Below are positions 1 through 9,451 of a DNA stretch of 64,000 nt, piece after piece. The stretch lies in assembly GCF_000150955.2 (NCBI RefSeq), contig NC_011687.1, forward strand, positions 372,001 through 436,000, read 5' to 3'. How positions within the stretch are numbered: the stretch's first letter is position 1; each line of letters starts with the position of its first letter. The DNA is from Phaeodactylum tricornutum CCAP 1055/1. Its lineage: Eukaryota; Bacillariophyta; Bacillariophyceae; Surirellales; Neidiaceae. The translations under genes and the position numbers were made by a program. The notes below the pieces were generated by a model. The model worked only from the letters and a program-made list of their open reading frames with translations, ran no database searches and was not told the origin of the DNA.

Positions 1-2
1 CA

Positions 3-2102
3 ACCAGTTCCTCCCCCGGCTGTCACGCTTTGTTCGCCATGGAGGGAACACCGGCAGACAAATCCTCGCTGGATCCAGTACAGCTCTATCCGAATTCCAA
101 GTCGACCGTGCTCACGATTGCGACGGCAACAATTGCGGAATCCATCTGTGTCGCGATTGTGGCCATTTTTTTGCTCATGCGGATCGGTCGCGACGGCTTT
201 TCTTTAAAGCGGTACCTTCGACCCGGCACGGCACAGATAAGTCGCGTCGTACAACTTCTCTGTGTGATTTTTCTGGTGATAGGATTACTGACTGGCGTGA
301 CGATGCACCATCCGTACGTGCGTTTGGCGATTTTACTGAGTCTCTCGCCAGCCGCGCAACGCGATATCGGAGTGCTCGTCAAAATGCTTCCCGAAGTGAT
401 GAATATTTTGCTGATTTTGGGAGTCTTTATGGTGTTTTACGCGTGGTTCGGCACGGTCATGTTCGTGGGCACAGAAGAAGGGTCGATGCACTTCAGCAGT
501 TTGATTGAGTCCATGTGGACTCTGTGGATCTGCGTCACGACGGCCAACTATCCGGACGTGATGATGCCCGAGTATAATCAAAACCGCTGGGTTACGTTGT
601 ACTTTATCTCCTTTATGATCCTTTCCTTTTTCTTTCTCATGAACCTGGTGCTGGCGGCAGTTTTCAATGAATACCAGTTGGCCTTTCAGACGCGCAAGCA
701 AGATAGAACCAAAGCTTCGGACGAAAACTTGCGCAAGGCGTACGCCTTGATGGACTCTGAGGGAATGGGTCGGATTGATCAAGAAACCGTCATGGCTCTC
801 TTTTGCATTCTCAATGAAGATTTCCCGGAATTCCGCACGCTATCTGATGAAGATACAAAGCTCTTGTTTGCTATTCTTGACAAGGACGGATCTTCGACGA
901 TAACAGAAGAGGAATTCATGGATTTCGGTAGTGTCCTGTTACTGGAATTTGTCAAAACAAGCGCGTATTCAACATTTGTTGAACTACGACTCCCCAAAAT
1001 TTTCCATTCCAGCCTGTACCAGACCTTTTGTACGGTCGTCAAGTCCAATCTGTTTGAGTACTCCATTGATGCTATTTTAGTCATGAACGCTGTGGTGATT
1101 GGCATCCAATCATATCCAGAGTTGTCGGGACAAGCGGTCCAAATCGATCCCAAGTACTGGGACGGATCCATCGATACCATTTGGGAAGGAGTCGAATCTG
1201 TTTTTACAGTCATATATGCGTTGGAAGTGGTGGTCAAAGTCTTGGTTCTGGGATGGCGAGCGTATACGGAAAGTTACAAAAATGTGTTCGATTTCACGAT
1301 TACAATCCTTGCCGTGATCAGCTCGAGTATTGTCTATTATCCCAACGAGTTCAGTGACAGTCGCTTGATTCGAATGATTGTCATGGCTCGCGTATTACGG
1401 CTGATTCGTTTGTTGACTGCCATGAAACGATTCCAGTTGATTGGTATCATCTCAGTGGAGATTCTTCCCGCCGCGTCTAGTGCTCTTATGGTCCTGTTTT
1501 GTATCATGTACTTTTTCTCCGCATTGGGAATGCATCTGTATGGCGGTCTCATTACCCGTGATCCCGCGAATTCGTTAGCTTATTTGCTTTTGGGTACCGA
1601 CTTTTCTGAAAACGACTACTGGGCGAACAACTTCAACGATATGATCAGCGGGATGAACGTGTTATTCAATATGCTGGTTGTAAATAACTGGACGGAGTGC
1701 GAAGTCGGCTTCGAGGCGACAACGCAGGAAAAGTGGGTCAGATTCTTCTTTCTCTCTTTCCACGTGTGCGGTGTCATCCTCGTTAACAATTTGGTCATTG
1801 CCTTTATCATCAACGCATTCTTCGAAGAGTTGGCTATATATCGTGAGCGCACGGACGAAGAAATTGTCGGTGACGGCGAAGCCGTAATACGCAACCGACG
1901 CGCCGTGTTTGACGCGTCGGAAGTGACGGGGACAAAGACAATGCTATCGGGTGGGTACGTAGCGAGGTTGCGGAGTCATCATTCCGATGTCGGTGATGGT
2001 CACGAGCAGGACCGGCTCCGACAGCTGTTCACTCATCGGAGCAGCAGCATGGAAATCAAGACGTCCAGTGAGCGCTCTTCGTTGACGCCGACGGACGATT
2101 GA
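3..2102 (+). CDS. Two-pore voltage-gated cation channel (TPC family), 5' end beyond the window
   Basis: A cation channel with two six-helix domains joined by an EF-hand linker, as in plant and animal two-pore channels, which act in vacuolar or endolysosomal membranes. Numbering is from the TTG at 30. Domain I shows pore helix and filter (TTANYPDV, about 170-177) and S6 (187-216). The EF-hands lie at about 234-260 and 276-300; the second is canonical (DKDGSSTITEEE), the first degenerate. Domain II follows, with an S4 rich in Arg (about 444-467), filter LVVNNW (549-554) and S6 (571-599). The filter pair is the diagnostic feature of TPCs. No stop lies upstream in this frame before the left edge and the first ATG is at 39, while S1 of domain I is not visible, so the real start is probably outside the window. 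The C-terminal tail is hydrophilic. The 3' end lies 363 bp from a copia insertion. Confidence 0.88.
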   Translation, partial: TSSSPGCHALFAMEGTPADKSSLDPVQLYPNSKSTVLTIATATIAESICVAIVAIFLLMRIGRDGFSLKRYLRPGTAQISRVVQLLCVIFLVIGLLTGVTMHHPYVRLAILLSLSPAAQRDIGVLVKMLPEVMNILLILGVFMVFYAWFGTVMFVGTEEGSMHFSSLIESMWTLWICVTTANYPDVMMPEYNQNRWVTLYFISFMILSFFFLMNLVLAAVFNEYQLAFQTRKQDRTKASDENLRKAYALMDSEGMGRIDQETVMALFCILNEDFPEFRTLSDEDTKLLFAILDKDGSSTITEEEFMDFGSVLLLEFVKTSAYSTFVELRLPKIFHSSLYQTFCTVVKSNLFEYSIDAILVMNAVVIGIQSYPELSGQAVQIDPKYWDGSIDTIWEGVESVFTVIYALEVVVKVLVLGWRAYTESYKNVFDFTITILAVISSSIVYYPNEFSDSRLIRMIVMARVLRLIRLLTAMKRFQLIGIISVEILPAASSALMVLFCIMYFFSALGMHLYGGLITRDPANSLAYLLLGTDFSENDYWANNFNDMISGMNVLFNMLVVNNWTECEVGFEATTQEKWVRFFFLSFHVCGVILVNNLVIAFIINAFFEELAIYRERTDEEIVGDGEAVIRNRRAVFDASEVTGTKTMLSGGYVARLRSHHSDVGDGHEQDRLRQLFTHRSSSMEIKTSSERSSLTPTDD

Positions 2103-2113
2103 CTCACAGTCAA
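2103..2113 (-). promoter_or_regulatory. TTGACTGTGAG motif directly after the channel stop codon
   Basis: An 11-base match on the minus strand, starting one base after the TGA stop of the channel gene. It is one of eight copies of the core 9-mer in the window. Function unknown. Confidence 0.3.
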
Positions 2114-2460
2114 TGATTGTTTCGAGTCGTGCTTTTCGTGCAGTACTTGTAAAATTATTCTTTGCAGATCTCATCGTTACTATCTCGCGTTGTCCTGTAC
2201 TTGAATGTAGAGACTTTGTAGGAAGTAGGGACAGTACTTGCGCATGAGATGGAACATCCAGGGATTAATGCTTATTGCATCGTTGACGCGCTGTACCAAT
2301 AATATGCACCAAAGCTGGAATGTAAATCGATTGGAACTTCTTGTTACATTCGATATGACGGCAAGCCTCTGGTTGATGTCTTTACAGTGAGTTGACGTTA
2401 AGAGTAACCATATATTATTTATTTTCGAAACGTCGACAAACTGTTCCAACCTGTAAGAGA
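2114..2460. other. Intergenic, 3' flank of the channel gene
   Basis: No gene seen. It holds the 3' untranslated region of the channel and the left flank of the retrotransposon insertion. Confidence 0.6.
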
Positions 2461-2465
2461 AATGT
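2461..2465. repeat. Target-site duplication AATGT, left copy
   Basis: The same 5 bases directly flank the other end of the element at 9110-9114. A 5-bp duplication is usual for copia integrases. Confidence 0.9.
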
Positions 2466-2955
2466 TGTCGTTATAGCAGTAATATTTGCACTACTACTAA
2501 GGCTTGTACGATAATCTAACAGTCGAGTGCGTTCAATTGCTAAATTATGATCTCTTGTTTGCACAAGTCGTATTACTTCCTTCGATAGGATTTGTACTAA
2601 GCTAACGTAGTTCGACGTAAAAATGATAATTGACGAGATCCACTTGATTGAGGAATTCTTGCCAAGTTCACATAAAACTTCGTAGGAAAGGTCGTTGTTC
2701 ACCTCACCTTGAACATCTCATTTGCATACGTAATGAGTACTTCTCACTGTTCGCGCTGACCAGTGAAACTCGTTTCGAACAAGCTCCATAAGAACCAATG
2801 GCTTGCGATAGCTTTGTTCCTTATGGATTGTAGTGCTGCGACACTTGAGTTTCTTGATTAGGTTTTGCCGGCGCCTGAGACATAACGAATCTTCGAGTTC
2901 GCTTATGTATCTCCGACTCCCAATCGATGTCACCTAAATTTGTTAATAAGTAACA
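2466..2955 (-). repeat. 3' LTR of the copia element
   Basis: 490 bp in direct repeat with 8620-9109 at constant offset 6154, no indels and two mismatches by eye. TG..CA termini. Confidence 0.95.
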
Positions 2956-2964
2956 CTCCCTCTC
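2956..2964 (-). other. Polypurine tract
   Basis: GAGAGGGAG on the minus strand, directly beside the 3' LTR where plus-strand priming occurs in this class. Confidence 0.7.
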
Positions 2965-2981
2965 GACGGTGAAGGCGTGTA

Positions 2982-5900
2982 TCAAGAATTCGCGAGAGAC
3001 CAACCCATGACTGCCTCACAATGTTGATGAAACAAAGAAGACTCACTCATCTTGGTAAGAAAGTCAGCAATCTGGTCTTCAGAGTCAACATGTTGTATTG
3101 TGATATCTCCATTGTCTACGTGCTGTCGGAAGTGATGGTACTTGACGTTGATGTGCTTCGTTCTTGGCCTCATCTTCGGAACTAGTGCTATTTCGATAGC
3201 GCCCATGTTGTCGTCGAAGGCTTTGCAATGAACCGTAGGAACTGTAACTGAGATATCGAACCCCAGAGAGGACATTTCCTTTGCCAATCCAATTAACGGT
3301 AATGCCGTTCTTAGTGCCGTGCTCAGACTCACAAACTCAGACTCTGTTGTTGATAACGAAATCTCAGTTTGTAGTTTCGACTGCCACGTAACTGGGCAAC
3401 CTGCATAGAAGATGGCGAACCCGGTCCTTGAACGAGCTGTATCGGGATCGTCGGTTGCTTCCTCTCGGTCCCAATTGCCTGAAAAATCCGCATCTGCGTA
3501 GACCTCGAAAGACTCATCTTTTGGTCGTAAGATGATGCCTTTGTCTCTGGACGCTAGCAGATATCTTCCAATCCACTTTATCGCTTTCCCATGTTCTGCC
3601 CTTGGATCAGCAGAGAAACGGGCACACTGATGCACAGCGAACGCAATGTCGGGGCGAGTCGACTTCTCCAGGTAGTTGAGTTTCCCGATAACCGACCGAT
3701 ATTCGAAGTGCTGATCGAATGGAGCTGAATCAAGATGACGACGAAGACGGTTCGTCGATGATGCTGGGGTCGTTTTGGTTGCAACACCGGGGATGTTTAG
3801 CCTCAAATCGTCTAAGATAGAATTGATAAGATGTGGCTGTGTTAGATGAATTTCGTCACCCTTTCGATCGATTTTCACTCCCAAGAAGTCGGATACTCCT
3901 GGTTCGCTAGTCAATTTTAGCCCTGAATTAGCCATATCGATCTTGATTTGTTCGAGTTCTTCCAAGTCTGGACCTGCAAGTATACTATCGTCGGTGTATA
4001 GAACGTATACGGATCGCCCGCGGTAAAACAAACATTGATCATGCTCACTTTGCTTGAAACCGCATTCCTGAAGTTTAGAAACTAAATGTTGATTCCAAAC
4101 TCGACCGGCTTGTTTGAGTCCGTAATAATTCTTCTTGATACGTAAAACATATTCCTCGGAATTGTCGTGTTCAACTGTGAACCCTTTAGGAATTTTCATG
4201 AACATTTCACATTCTGCTTCGGCTTGAGTATAGGCTAAAACAAAATCAATTTGCTGCATATGCCAGCGGTTGATAAGTGCAAGGGTGAGAATGTAACGAA
4301 TTGTAGGCCAAGATGCGACTGGCGCGTATGTCTCCCAAAAGTTGACTCCGTGTATTTGTTTTGACCCGTCAAATGCTAATCTAGCTTTCCACTTGTAAAC
4401 TTCGCGTGTAGAAATGCGTCTCTTCCTTTTCATTGACCAGACTGCAGGTATGATAGGAGTACCTTGTGGAACTAAACGTCTAGGGTATAACTCCCACAAT
4501 TTGTTTTCTGTGTGAGCCTGAACTTCTTCCTGCATTGCCTTTAGAAACTGTGCCTTGTCGGGTTGCTTCATTGCTTCGTGAAGATACATTGTGTCGGGAT
4601 CTGCTGACGCTGCGAAAACCTCAAGTGGGTGTAGATCATCTTGAGGATCTATGTCAGCACTTTGATATGCTATCGTCTCGTATGCTACGAAACTAGGATT
4701 CTTCTGTTCCAAGTACTGTAAGTACTTCTCGGTAACCACTCGTTGTCTTGCTGATCGCCTCAGAGGCGACCCGTCTTGCTGCGTTACGATTGGTGGATGT
4801 GAATTTTGAATCTGTGAGTCCTGCTTGCCTCCCTCTGAAGCTCCGTCTTGAACAATGAGCTCTCTATCTGTGTCATTTGCTTCATCCGGAAAAATTGTGT
4901 CCGTTCCCGTTTGCGGCGGCGTTTCAGCACATGCTGCTCGCTCTGAAGGTTGTGTTGCTGGAGTTTTCGATTCGCCACTGCTTAATCCGATTCCGAGCCT
5001 AAAACCACACTTTGATTGCCATTGAGATTTTGGCGGTCGATTGCCAAAACTAGCTCTCATAGTTTGAAACGTAGAGTCTACTCGAATGTGGAACTGTGGT
5101 GAGGTAAGTCCCGTACCGATATCTAAGACCAACGGAACCGTCCTTGCATGCTGTGGGCTGAGACCCAGGTACACGCCGACTCTTGAACGATCAGACCACT
5201 TGTCGATATTTTGACCTGCTTGCATTTGTCGATCTAATGTGTAGATTGGTGCACCAAATGCGTAGTAATGTGCCGGGTTGAAGGCTACTTTGCTCTGAGC
5301 GAATATTTCGATTGGAGGAACGGATCCCCTTAACGATGGCAAATGATTGTGTAGCTCATTCGCCATCCGTAATGCGTACGGCCATAGATGTGAGTCTATT
5401 GCGTCAGGCCATCGCTTCGTAGCATGTATGAGCATTGTTCGAGCGTGATCTTGGAGTTCTCGGATGCGACGCTCGGCTATCCCGTTCTGGAAATGGGCAT
5501 TGACTCCGCAAAATGACAAAGTTTGTCTGTCTTCCTTGACGGCTTCACGAAACTTGTTATCCGCAAAGATGCCGTTGTCGGCGTGATAGTGTTTAGTAAC
5601 TACTCCGTGTGACCTTGCATACCTTTCGAACGCATGCTTGGCCTGTATTGTTTCCTCTGCTGATGTCCCCTTTTGTACGTGGACGTAGCTAAGCCGAGAA
5701 AAGTTGTCAACGAAAACGGTTGCGGCGTGGTACCGCTTTAACGTAGGTCTACCGCGAAGCTGTGCAATATACCCTGGCGTTGTTGATACCAGTTGGTCTA
5801 CAGAGATGCACTGTCCTGGACCGTTGACCTTGTGAATTGATCTTGTGGATGCTGTAGATGATCCCTTAGTACGCCAGGGCCTGCGAGTGGCTTTGCCGTA

Positions 5901-7193
5901 GAGGCAGCTGGTGCACAGTGGAATTTGACATTCCTTTAGAGAGGCTGGTAAGAGTCCGACTTTAGCAAGCATACGAATCTTGGTCATTGATGCATGTCCA
6001 AGTCGATGGTGCCATCTCAAAAATAGCGCTGATGGGTTCCTTTGTGATTCTAGATCTCCTTCGTCCTCTATAACGGAGGTTGTTGCTTCCGTACCATCGG
6101 CTTTGTTGGATTGTTCCGGGCCGTCGAGAGAGAAATCTGTATTTATTGGACCCGGTCGTAGAGTACTCGGAGCGCCAGTTTTGAAGTCCGCAACTTCGTT
6201 GTCGAAGCTGGAGTGAGCTTCATGGTATTGATCATCAAGATCATCTCCATTATCCCCCTCCTCGCTGTCGGATACGTAGGAGGAGTTCAAAATGAGTGGT
6301 TTGACATCAAGTGCTTCGTTGTCGATAGAGCAATCGGTACAAAAAGCATTGAACTTCTCGTAACCGGCAGCGGTTGCGAACGTGGCGACGTTGCTCCCTC
6401 TAGCGTCCAACGGTATTGTCCGTCGGTGTCTTCGTTGTTCCCACTCAAGAACGATGCAGTCCTCATATGTTACACATCGTGTGCCCCTAGGTAGAGGTCT
6501 TATGTCCCTTGCCGACTGGGACCAATGCTGTGGTGATAGGAGCCGAGTCGGTGACGAAGGGATTAGGAACGACTTTGGAAGTCGTATTTTGTGAGGTTTG
6601 CCGTGGTCGTCCGCAATTGTCCATTCAATCGTTACCTCGAACATTTCCGTGACCTTGACGCCGCCGATCCCTTTTACCTTTCGCATAATTGGCTTCATGG
6701 GTCCGATGCAGTCGGCTTCAGAATTGGTAATGCTACGGGTTGCACAATTGTCGACATGAATTTGTTTTGAGTCGGTGTCGAAACCGACTTGATGAGCTGC
6801 TCTGAGAGGAGCATTTGCGCTCATTGTCACTAAGGTGGCAATGGCAACGGCCCTTGCTATGTTGAACCTTGGTTTGCGTTCCGGTTTGTGGGAGTAGTGT
6901 CTAGTTGAATGAGGTCTGCGTCTTGTTGTTCGAATTGATTCAATGCATTTGACTACCCTTGATCCCATTTCGTAAAGCCGCCTTCTGATAGGTTTCCAGC
7001 GCGTCTTGAGTCGCTTGATCCATTTTGATTGCGGTTGGTAGTTTGGTGGGTAGGAGTTGGGTTCAGGCAGTTCATACAAAGCTATATAACTATATATGAC
7101 CACCGTCATTAAAACTCTAATCCGTGCTGTGTCGATGAGCGACTGAATGATTTGGAGCGCAAATTTGATAATAACTGTTGGTAGTCCATGCAT
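2982..7193 (-). CDS. Copia pol polyprotein (protease, integrase, reverse transcriptase, RNase H)
   Basis: One open frame of 1403 codons. In order: a divergent aspartic-protease-like region, a GAG-pre-integrase zinc-binding segment (about 395-430), a retroviral-type integrase core with the D-D-E pattern, a copia reverse transcriptase with a YTDDS active-site box, and RNase H at the C-terminus. The integrase before reverse transcriptase order fixes the family. It follows gag by about 25 bp; how the two frames are expressed together cannot be told from sequence alone. Confidence 0.93.
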   Translation of the reverse strand: MHGLPTVIIKFALQIIQSLIDTARIRVLMTVVIYSYIALYELPEPNSYPPNYQPQSKWIKRLKTRWKPIRRRLYEMGSRVVKCIESIRTTRRRPHSTRHYSHKPERKPRFNIARAVAIATLVTMSANAPLRAAHQVGFDTDSKQIHVDNCATRSITNSEADCIGPMKPIMRKVKGIGGVKVTEMFEVTIEWTIADDHGKPHKIRLPKSFLIPSSPTRLLSPQHWSQSARDIRPLPRGTRCVTYEDCIVLEWEQRRHRRTIPLDARGSNVATFATAAGYEKFNAFCTDCSIDNEALDVKPLILNSSYVSDSEEGDNGDDLDDQYHEAHSSFDNEVADFKTGAPSTLRPGPINTDFSLDGPEQSNKADGTEATTSVIEDEGDLESQRNPSALFLRWHHRLGHASMTKIRMLAKVGLLPASLKECQIPLCTSCLYGKATRRPWRTKGSSTASTRSIHKVNGPGQCISVDQLVSTTPGYIAQLRGRPTLKRYHAATVFVDNFSRLSYVHVQKGTSAEETIQAKHAFERYARSHGVVTKHYHADNGIFADNKFREAVKEDRQTLSFCGVNAHFQNGIAERRIRELQDHARTMLIHATKRWPDAIDSHLWPYALRMANELHNHLPSLRGSVPPIEIFAQSKVAFNPAHYYAFGAPIYTLDRQMQAGQNIDKWSDRSRVGVYLGLSPQHARTVPLVLDIGTGLTSPQFHIRVDSTFQTMRASFGNRPPKSQWQSKCGFRLGIGLSSGESKTPATQPSERAACAETPPQTGTDTIFPDEANDTDRELIVQDGASEGGKQDSQIQNSHPPIVTQQDGSPLRRSARQRVVTEKYLQYLEQKNPSFVAYETIAYQSADIDPQDDLHPLEVFAASADPDTMYLHEAMKQPDKAQFLKAMQEEVQAHTENKLWELYPRRLVPQGTPIIPAVWSMKRKRRISTREVYKWKARLAFDGSKQIHGVNFWETYAPVASWPTIRYILTLALINRWHMQQIDFVLAYTQAEAECEMFMKIPKGFTVEHDNSEEYVLRIKKNYYGLKQAGRVWNQHLVSKLQECGFKQSEHDQCLFYRGRSVYVLYTDDSILAGPDLEELEQIKIDMANSGLKLTSEPGVSDFLGVKIDRKGDEIHLTQPHLINSILDDLRLNIPGVATKTTPASSTNRLRRHLDSAPFDQHFEYRSVIGKLNYLEKSTRPDIAFAVHQCARFSADPRAEHGKAIKWIGRYLLASRDKGIILRPKDESFEVYADADFSGNWDREEATDDPDTARSRTGFAIFYAGCPVTWQSKLQTEISLSTTESEFVSLSTALRTALPLIGLAKEMSSLGFDISVTVPTVHCKAFDDNMGAIEIALVPKMRPRTKHINVKYHHFRQHVDNGDITIQHVDSEDQIADFLTKMSESSLFHQHCEAVMGWSLANS

Positions 7194-7217
7194 CGGTTGA
7201 TTACATGGACAATTGTC

Positions 7218-8585
7218 TCATTCCTCTTCGCCAGCCTTGCTGATCTCGGCGGTCAGAGCTTTGCTCATCCGCATGATTGCGGCTTGAGTTTTGGAGTTCT
7301 TGTCGTCCTTCTTTTGTCCCGCAGTTTTGGGGATAGGCTTGCCACCAGAGTCCTTTTCGAGTCCGTAGCCTTTGCAGTCCTTCGCGAGGTGCGTTCCCCA
7401 AGCTTGGTGATTGGTGCAGAACGAAATCGTATCGCCGTCGAAAACTTTCGTATGTGGTTCCGACGCCGCTGGGATCTTGAGAGAAGCGTACTTGTCCATC
7501 TTTCGTTTGTCGGATTTCTTTCCTTTCTTCTTCTTTCCCTTTGTATCTCCCTTTTCCTTGGACTTTGGCTTTGGTGCCTTCTTTGCTGCGGACTGAAGCT
7601 GCTGAACTTGCGTTGTCAACGCGATTATCTTCGTTTCGCTTTCTGACGGAGCGTCCCATTCCCCCTTTTCCACCAATGTTCGGTATTTGATCGATGCCTG
7701 CGACATTAGGATCTCCGGTTGCAATGTGAGCGTTCCTTCTTCGAATTCTGCTTTCTTCTTGCGGATGTACTCCAAGAATTGCGTGTCCTTGGCTGCTTCG
7801 TAACCCTTGAATAGGTTTGGGAGTAAGTCAAGTGTCCGTTCTCCTCGTGCCGTGAGAGCTTGGAGCTGCTCGTATACGTATTCGTTGAAATTCGTCACGT
7901 TGTGCTCCGCGAGCGATTCCATGTAAGCGTCGAGCTTACTGAGTTTGGTACGCACGTGCATTGTAGTTGCGTTTGTGTCAACGTACGCTTGGCGAATGAT
8001 GACCTTGAGCATCGCAATTCCTGATGGTTGTCCGGCAACAGTCCACTCGCTTTCATAAAGGTCAATTTTGGCAATTGCTTCATGAGTAAGTGACACCTTT
8101 AAGCACTGATAGAGTGCCTCATCATCTTGAACGTCGCGTGTTTCCGTGTTCGCATACGTTGAGACGTAGTTGCGAATGTGAGCGAGGGAAATCTGACCGT
8201 ACTCCTTGAGTAACGACTTGGAACTGCCGTGGGGAGCATTGAGATTGTCCGGAATATTGAGGATTCCGTCGTTCTGGTGTGTATGCCATCCATGTTCTCT
8301 CGCGCGTAACGAAAGGCTAGAGAGCAAAGGAGTGAGTTCGCTCGCTTTGATGTCAAACTCTGTCTTCGAAAGTGGCTTTGTGGCTGCTACATAAAGCTTT
8401 GCAATTTTCGGGATGGAGTAGTCGAGGATGACTCGACGTCCTTGCGCAAGACTGGGTGAGATAGCGAAGCGCACGTTACCCATTGATTCGAAGGTTGTCT
8501 CCGAAGCAACCCATGCTTCTTCGACATTTCCCTCTTGGGGAGGTTGATCTGCCATTGGAATTGGATTAGATCTGGTGTTGACCAT
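7218..8585 (-). CDS. Copia gag protein
   Basis: A 455-codon frame beginning about 35 bp inside the 5' LTR boundary. The centre is helical, as in copia capsid proteins; the C-terminal part is lysine-rich (basic) and carries a Cys/His cluster that may be a divergent zinc knuckle. Called mainly from position between the 5' LTR and pol. Confidence 0.85.
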   Translation of the reverse strand: MVNTRSNPIPMADQPPQEGNVEEAWVASETTFESMGNVRFAISPSLAQGRRVILDYSIPKIAKLYVAATKPLSKTEFDIKASELTPLLSSLSLRAREHGWHTHQNDGILNIPDNLNAPHGSSKSLLKEYGQISLAHIRNYVSTYANTETRDVQDDEALYQCLKVSLTHEAIAKIDLYESEWTVAGQPSGIAMLKVIIRQAYVDTNATTMHVRTKLSKLDAYMESLAEHNVTNFNEYVYEQLQALTARGERTLDLLPNLFKGYEAAKDTQFLEYIRKKKAEFEEGTLTLQPEILMSQASIKYRTLVEKGEWDAPSESETKIIALTTQVQQLQSAAKKAPKPKSKEKGDTKGKKKKGKKSDKRKMDKYASLKIPAASEPHTKVFDGDTISFCTNHQAWGTHLAKDCKGYGLEKDSGGKPIPKTAGQKKDDKNSKTQAAIMRMSKALTAEISKAGEEE

Positions 8586-8619
8586 GGAGGGTCGTTGCTG
8601 TATCTGCGCAGCGGAAGCG

Positions 8620-9109
8620 TGTCGTTATAGCAGTAATATTTGCACTACTACTAAGGCTTGTACGATAATCTAACAGTCGAGTGCGTTCAATTGCTAAATT
8701 ATGATCTCTTGTTTGCACAAGTCGTATTACTTCCTTCGATAGGATTTGTACTAAGCTAACGTAGTTCGACGTAAAAATGATCATTGACGAGATCCACTTG
8801 ATTGAGGAGTTCTTGCCAAGTTCACATAAAACTTCGTAGGAAAGGTCGTTGTTCACCTCACCTTGAACATCTCATTTGCATACGTAATGAGTACTTCTCA
8901 CTGTTCGCGCTGACCAGTGAAACTCGTTTCGAACAAGCTCCATAAGAACCAATGGCTTGCGATAGCTTTGTTCCTTATGGATTGTAGTGCTGCGACACTT
9001 GAGTTTCTTGATTAGGTTTTGCCGGCGCCTGAGACATAACGAATCTTCGAGTTCGCTTATGTATCTCCGACTCCCAATCGATGTCACCTAAATTTGTTAA
9101 TAAGTAACA
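8620..9109 (-). repeat. 5' LTR of the copia element
   Basis: 490 bp, partner of 2466-2955. It should carry the element promoter, firing leftwards and away from the adenylyl cyclase gene. Confidence 0.95.
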
Positions 9110-9114
9110 AATGT
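9110..9114. repeat. Target-site duplication AATGT, right copy
   Basis: Matches 2461-2465 exactly. Confidence 0.9.
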
Positions 9115-9451
9115 AAGTTCCATCATAAATCCTACGCATGATGTACATCAGTGTTAATCAAGCATGCTCGCCGACTCAGACCCAGACCAAACGAAATGTC
9201 TTGCACAATAAATCCTTCTGAAAAGGCATAAATATACACAAACTATCTAGCTTGAGGTGTCCCCTGGTGTCTGCCATGAAGTGCCGGTTAAGGAACAGAG
9301 AGGAAGCATCGAAACGAGTTTCCAACTACCATACTGCTATACGGTTACCTTGCATTACATCATATTAGTATTTTTTGCGTATCGATTCTCTCAACCGGTG
9401 ATCCCGCTTTCTCACAGTCAGTTGACCTCGTCAATCTAACCAACTATCATT
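9115..9451. promoter_or_regulatory. 5' flank of the adenylyl cyclase gene
   Basis: 337 bp between the copia duplication and the cyclase start codon. No gene seen. It contains a TGACTGTGAG copy 33 bp before the ATG. Promoter role inferred from position. Confidence 0.5.
9411..9420 (-). promoter_or_regulatory. TGACTGTGAG motif 33 bp upstream of the cyclase ATG
   Basis: Minus-strand copy of the recurrent motif, the closest one to a start codon in the window. Confidence 0.35.

Larger units (their letters stand above)
2466..9109 (-). mobile_element. Ty1/copia LTR retrotransposon, CoDi-like, looks whole and young
   Basis: A 6644-bp element read on the minus strand: 5' LTR 8620-9109, gag 7218-8585, pol 2982-7193, polypurine tract 2956-2964, 3' LTR 2466-2955. 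The pol order is protease, integrase, reverse transcriptase, RNase H, which defines Ty1/copia and not Ty3/gypsy. The two 490-bp LTRs differ at two positions by eye (about 0.4%), both ends are TG..CA, and perfect AATGT duplications flank it, so insertion was recent. It sits between the channel 3' end and the adenylyl cyclase promoter, pointing away from the cyclase. I saw no clear match to a tRNA-Met primer site beside the 5' LTR. Assignment to a numbered CoDi group is not attempted. Confidence 0.95.

Noticed and set aside
7188-7659. Overlapping frames near the gag/pol boundary on both strands
   Set aside because: They are shadows of the retrotransposon coding region and have no domain of their own.
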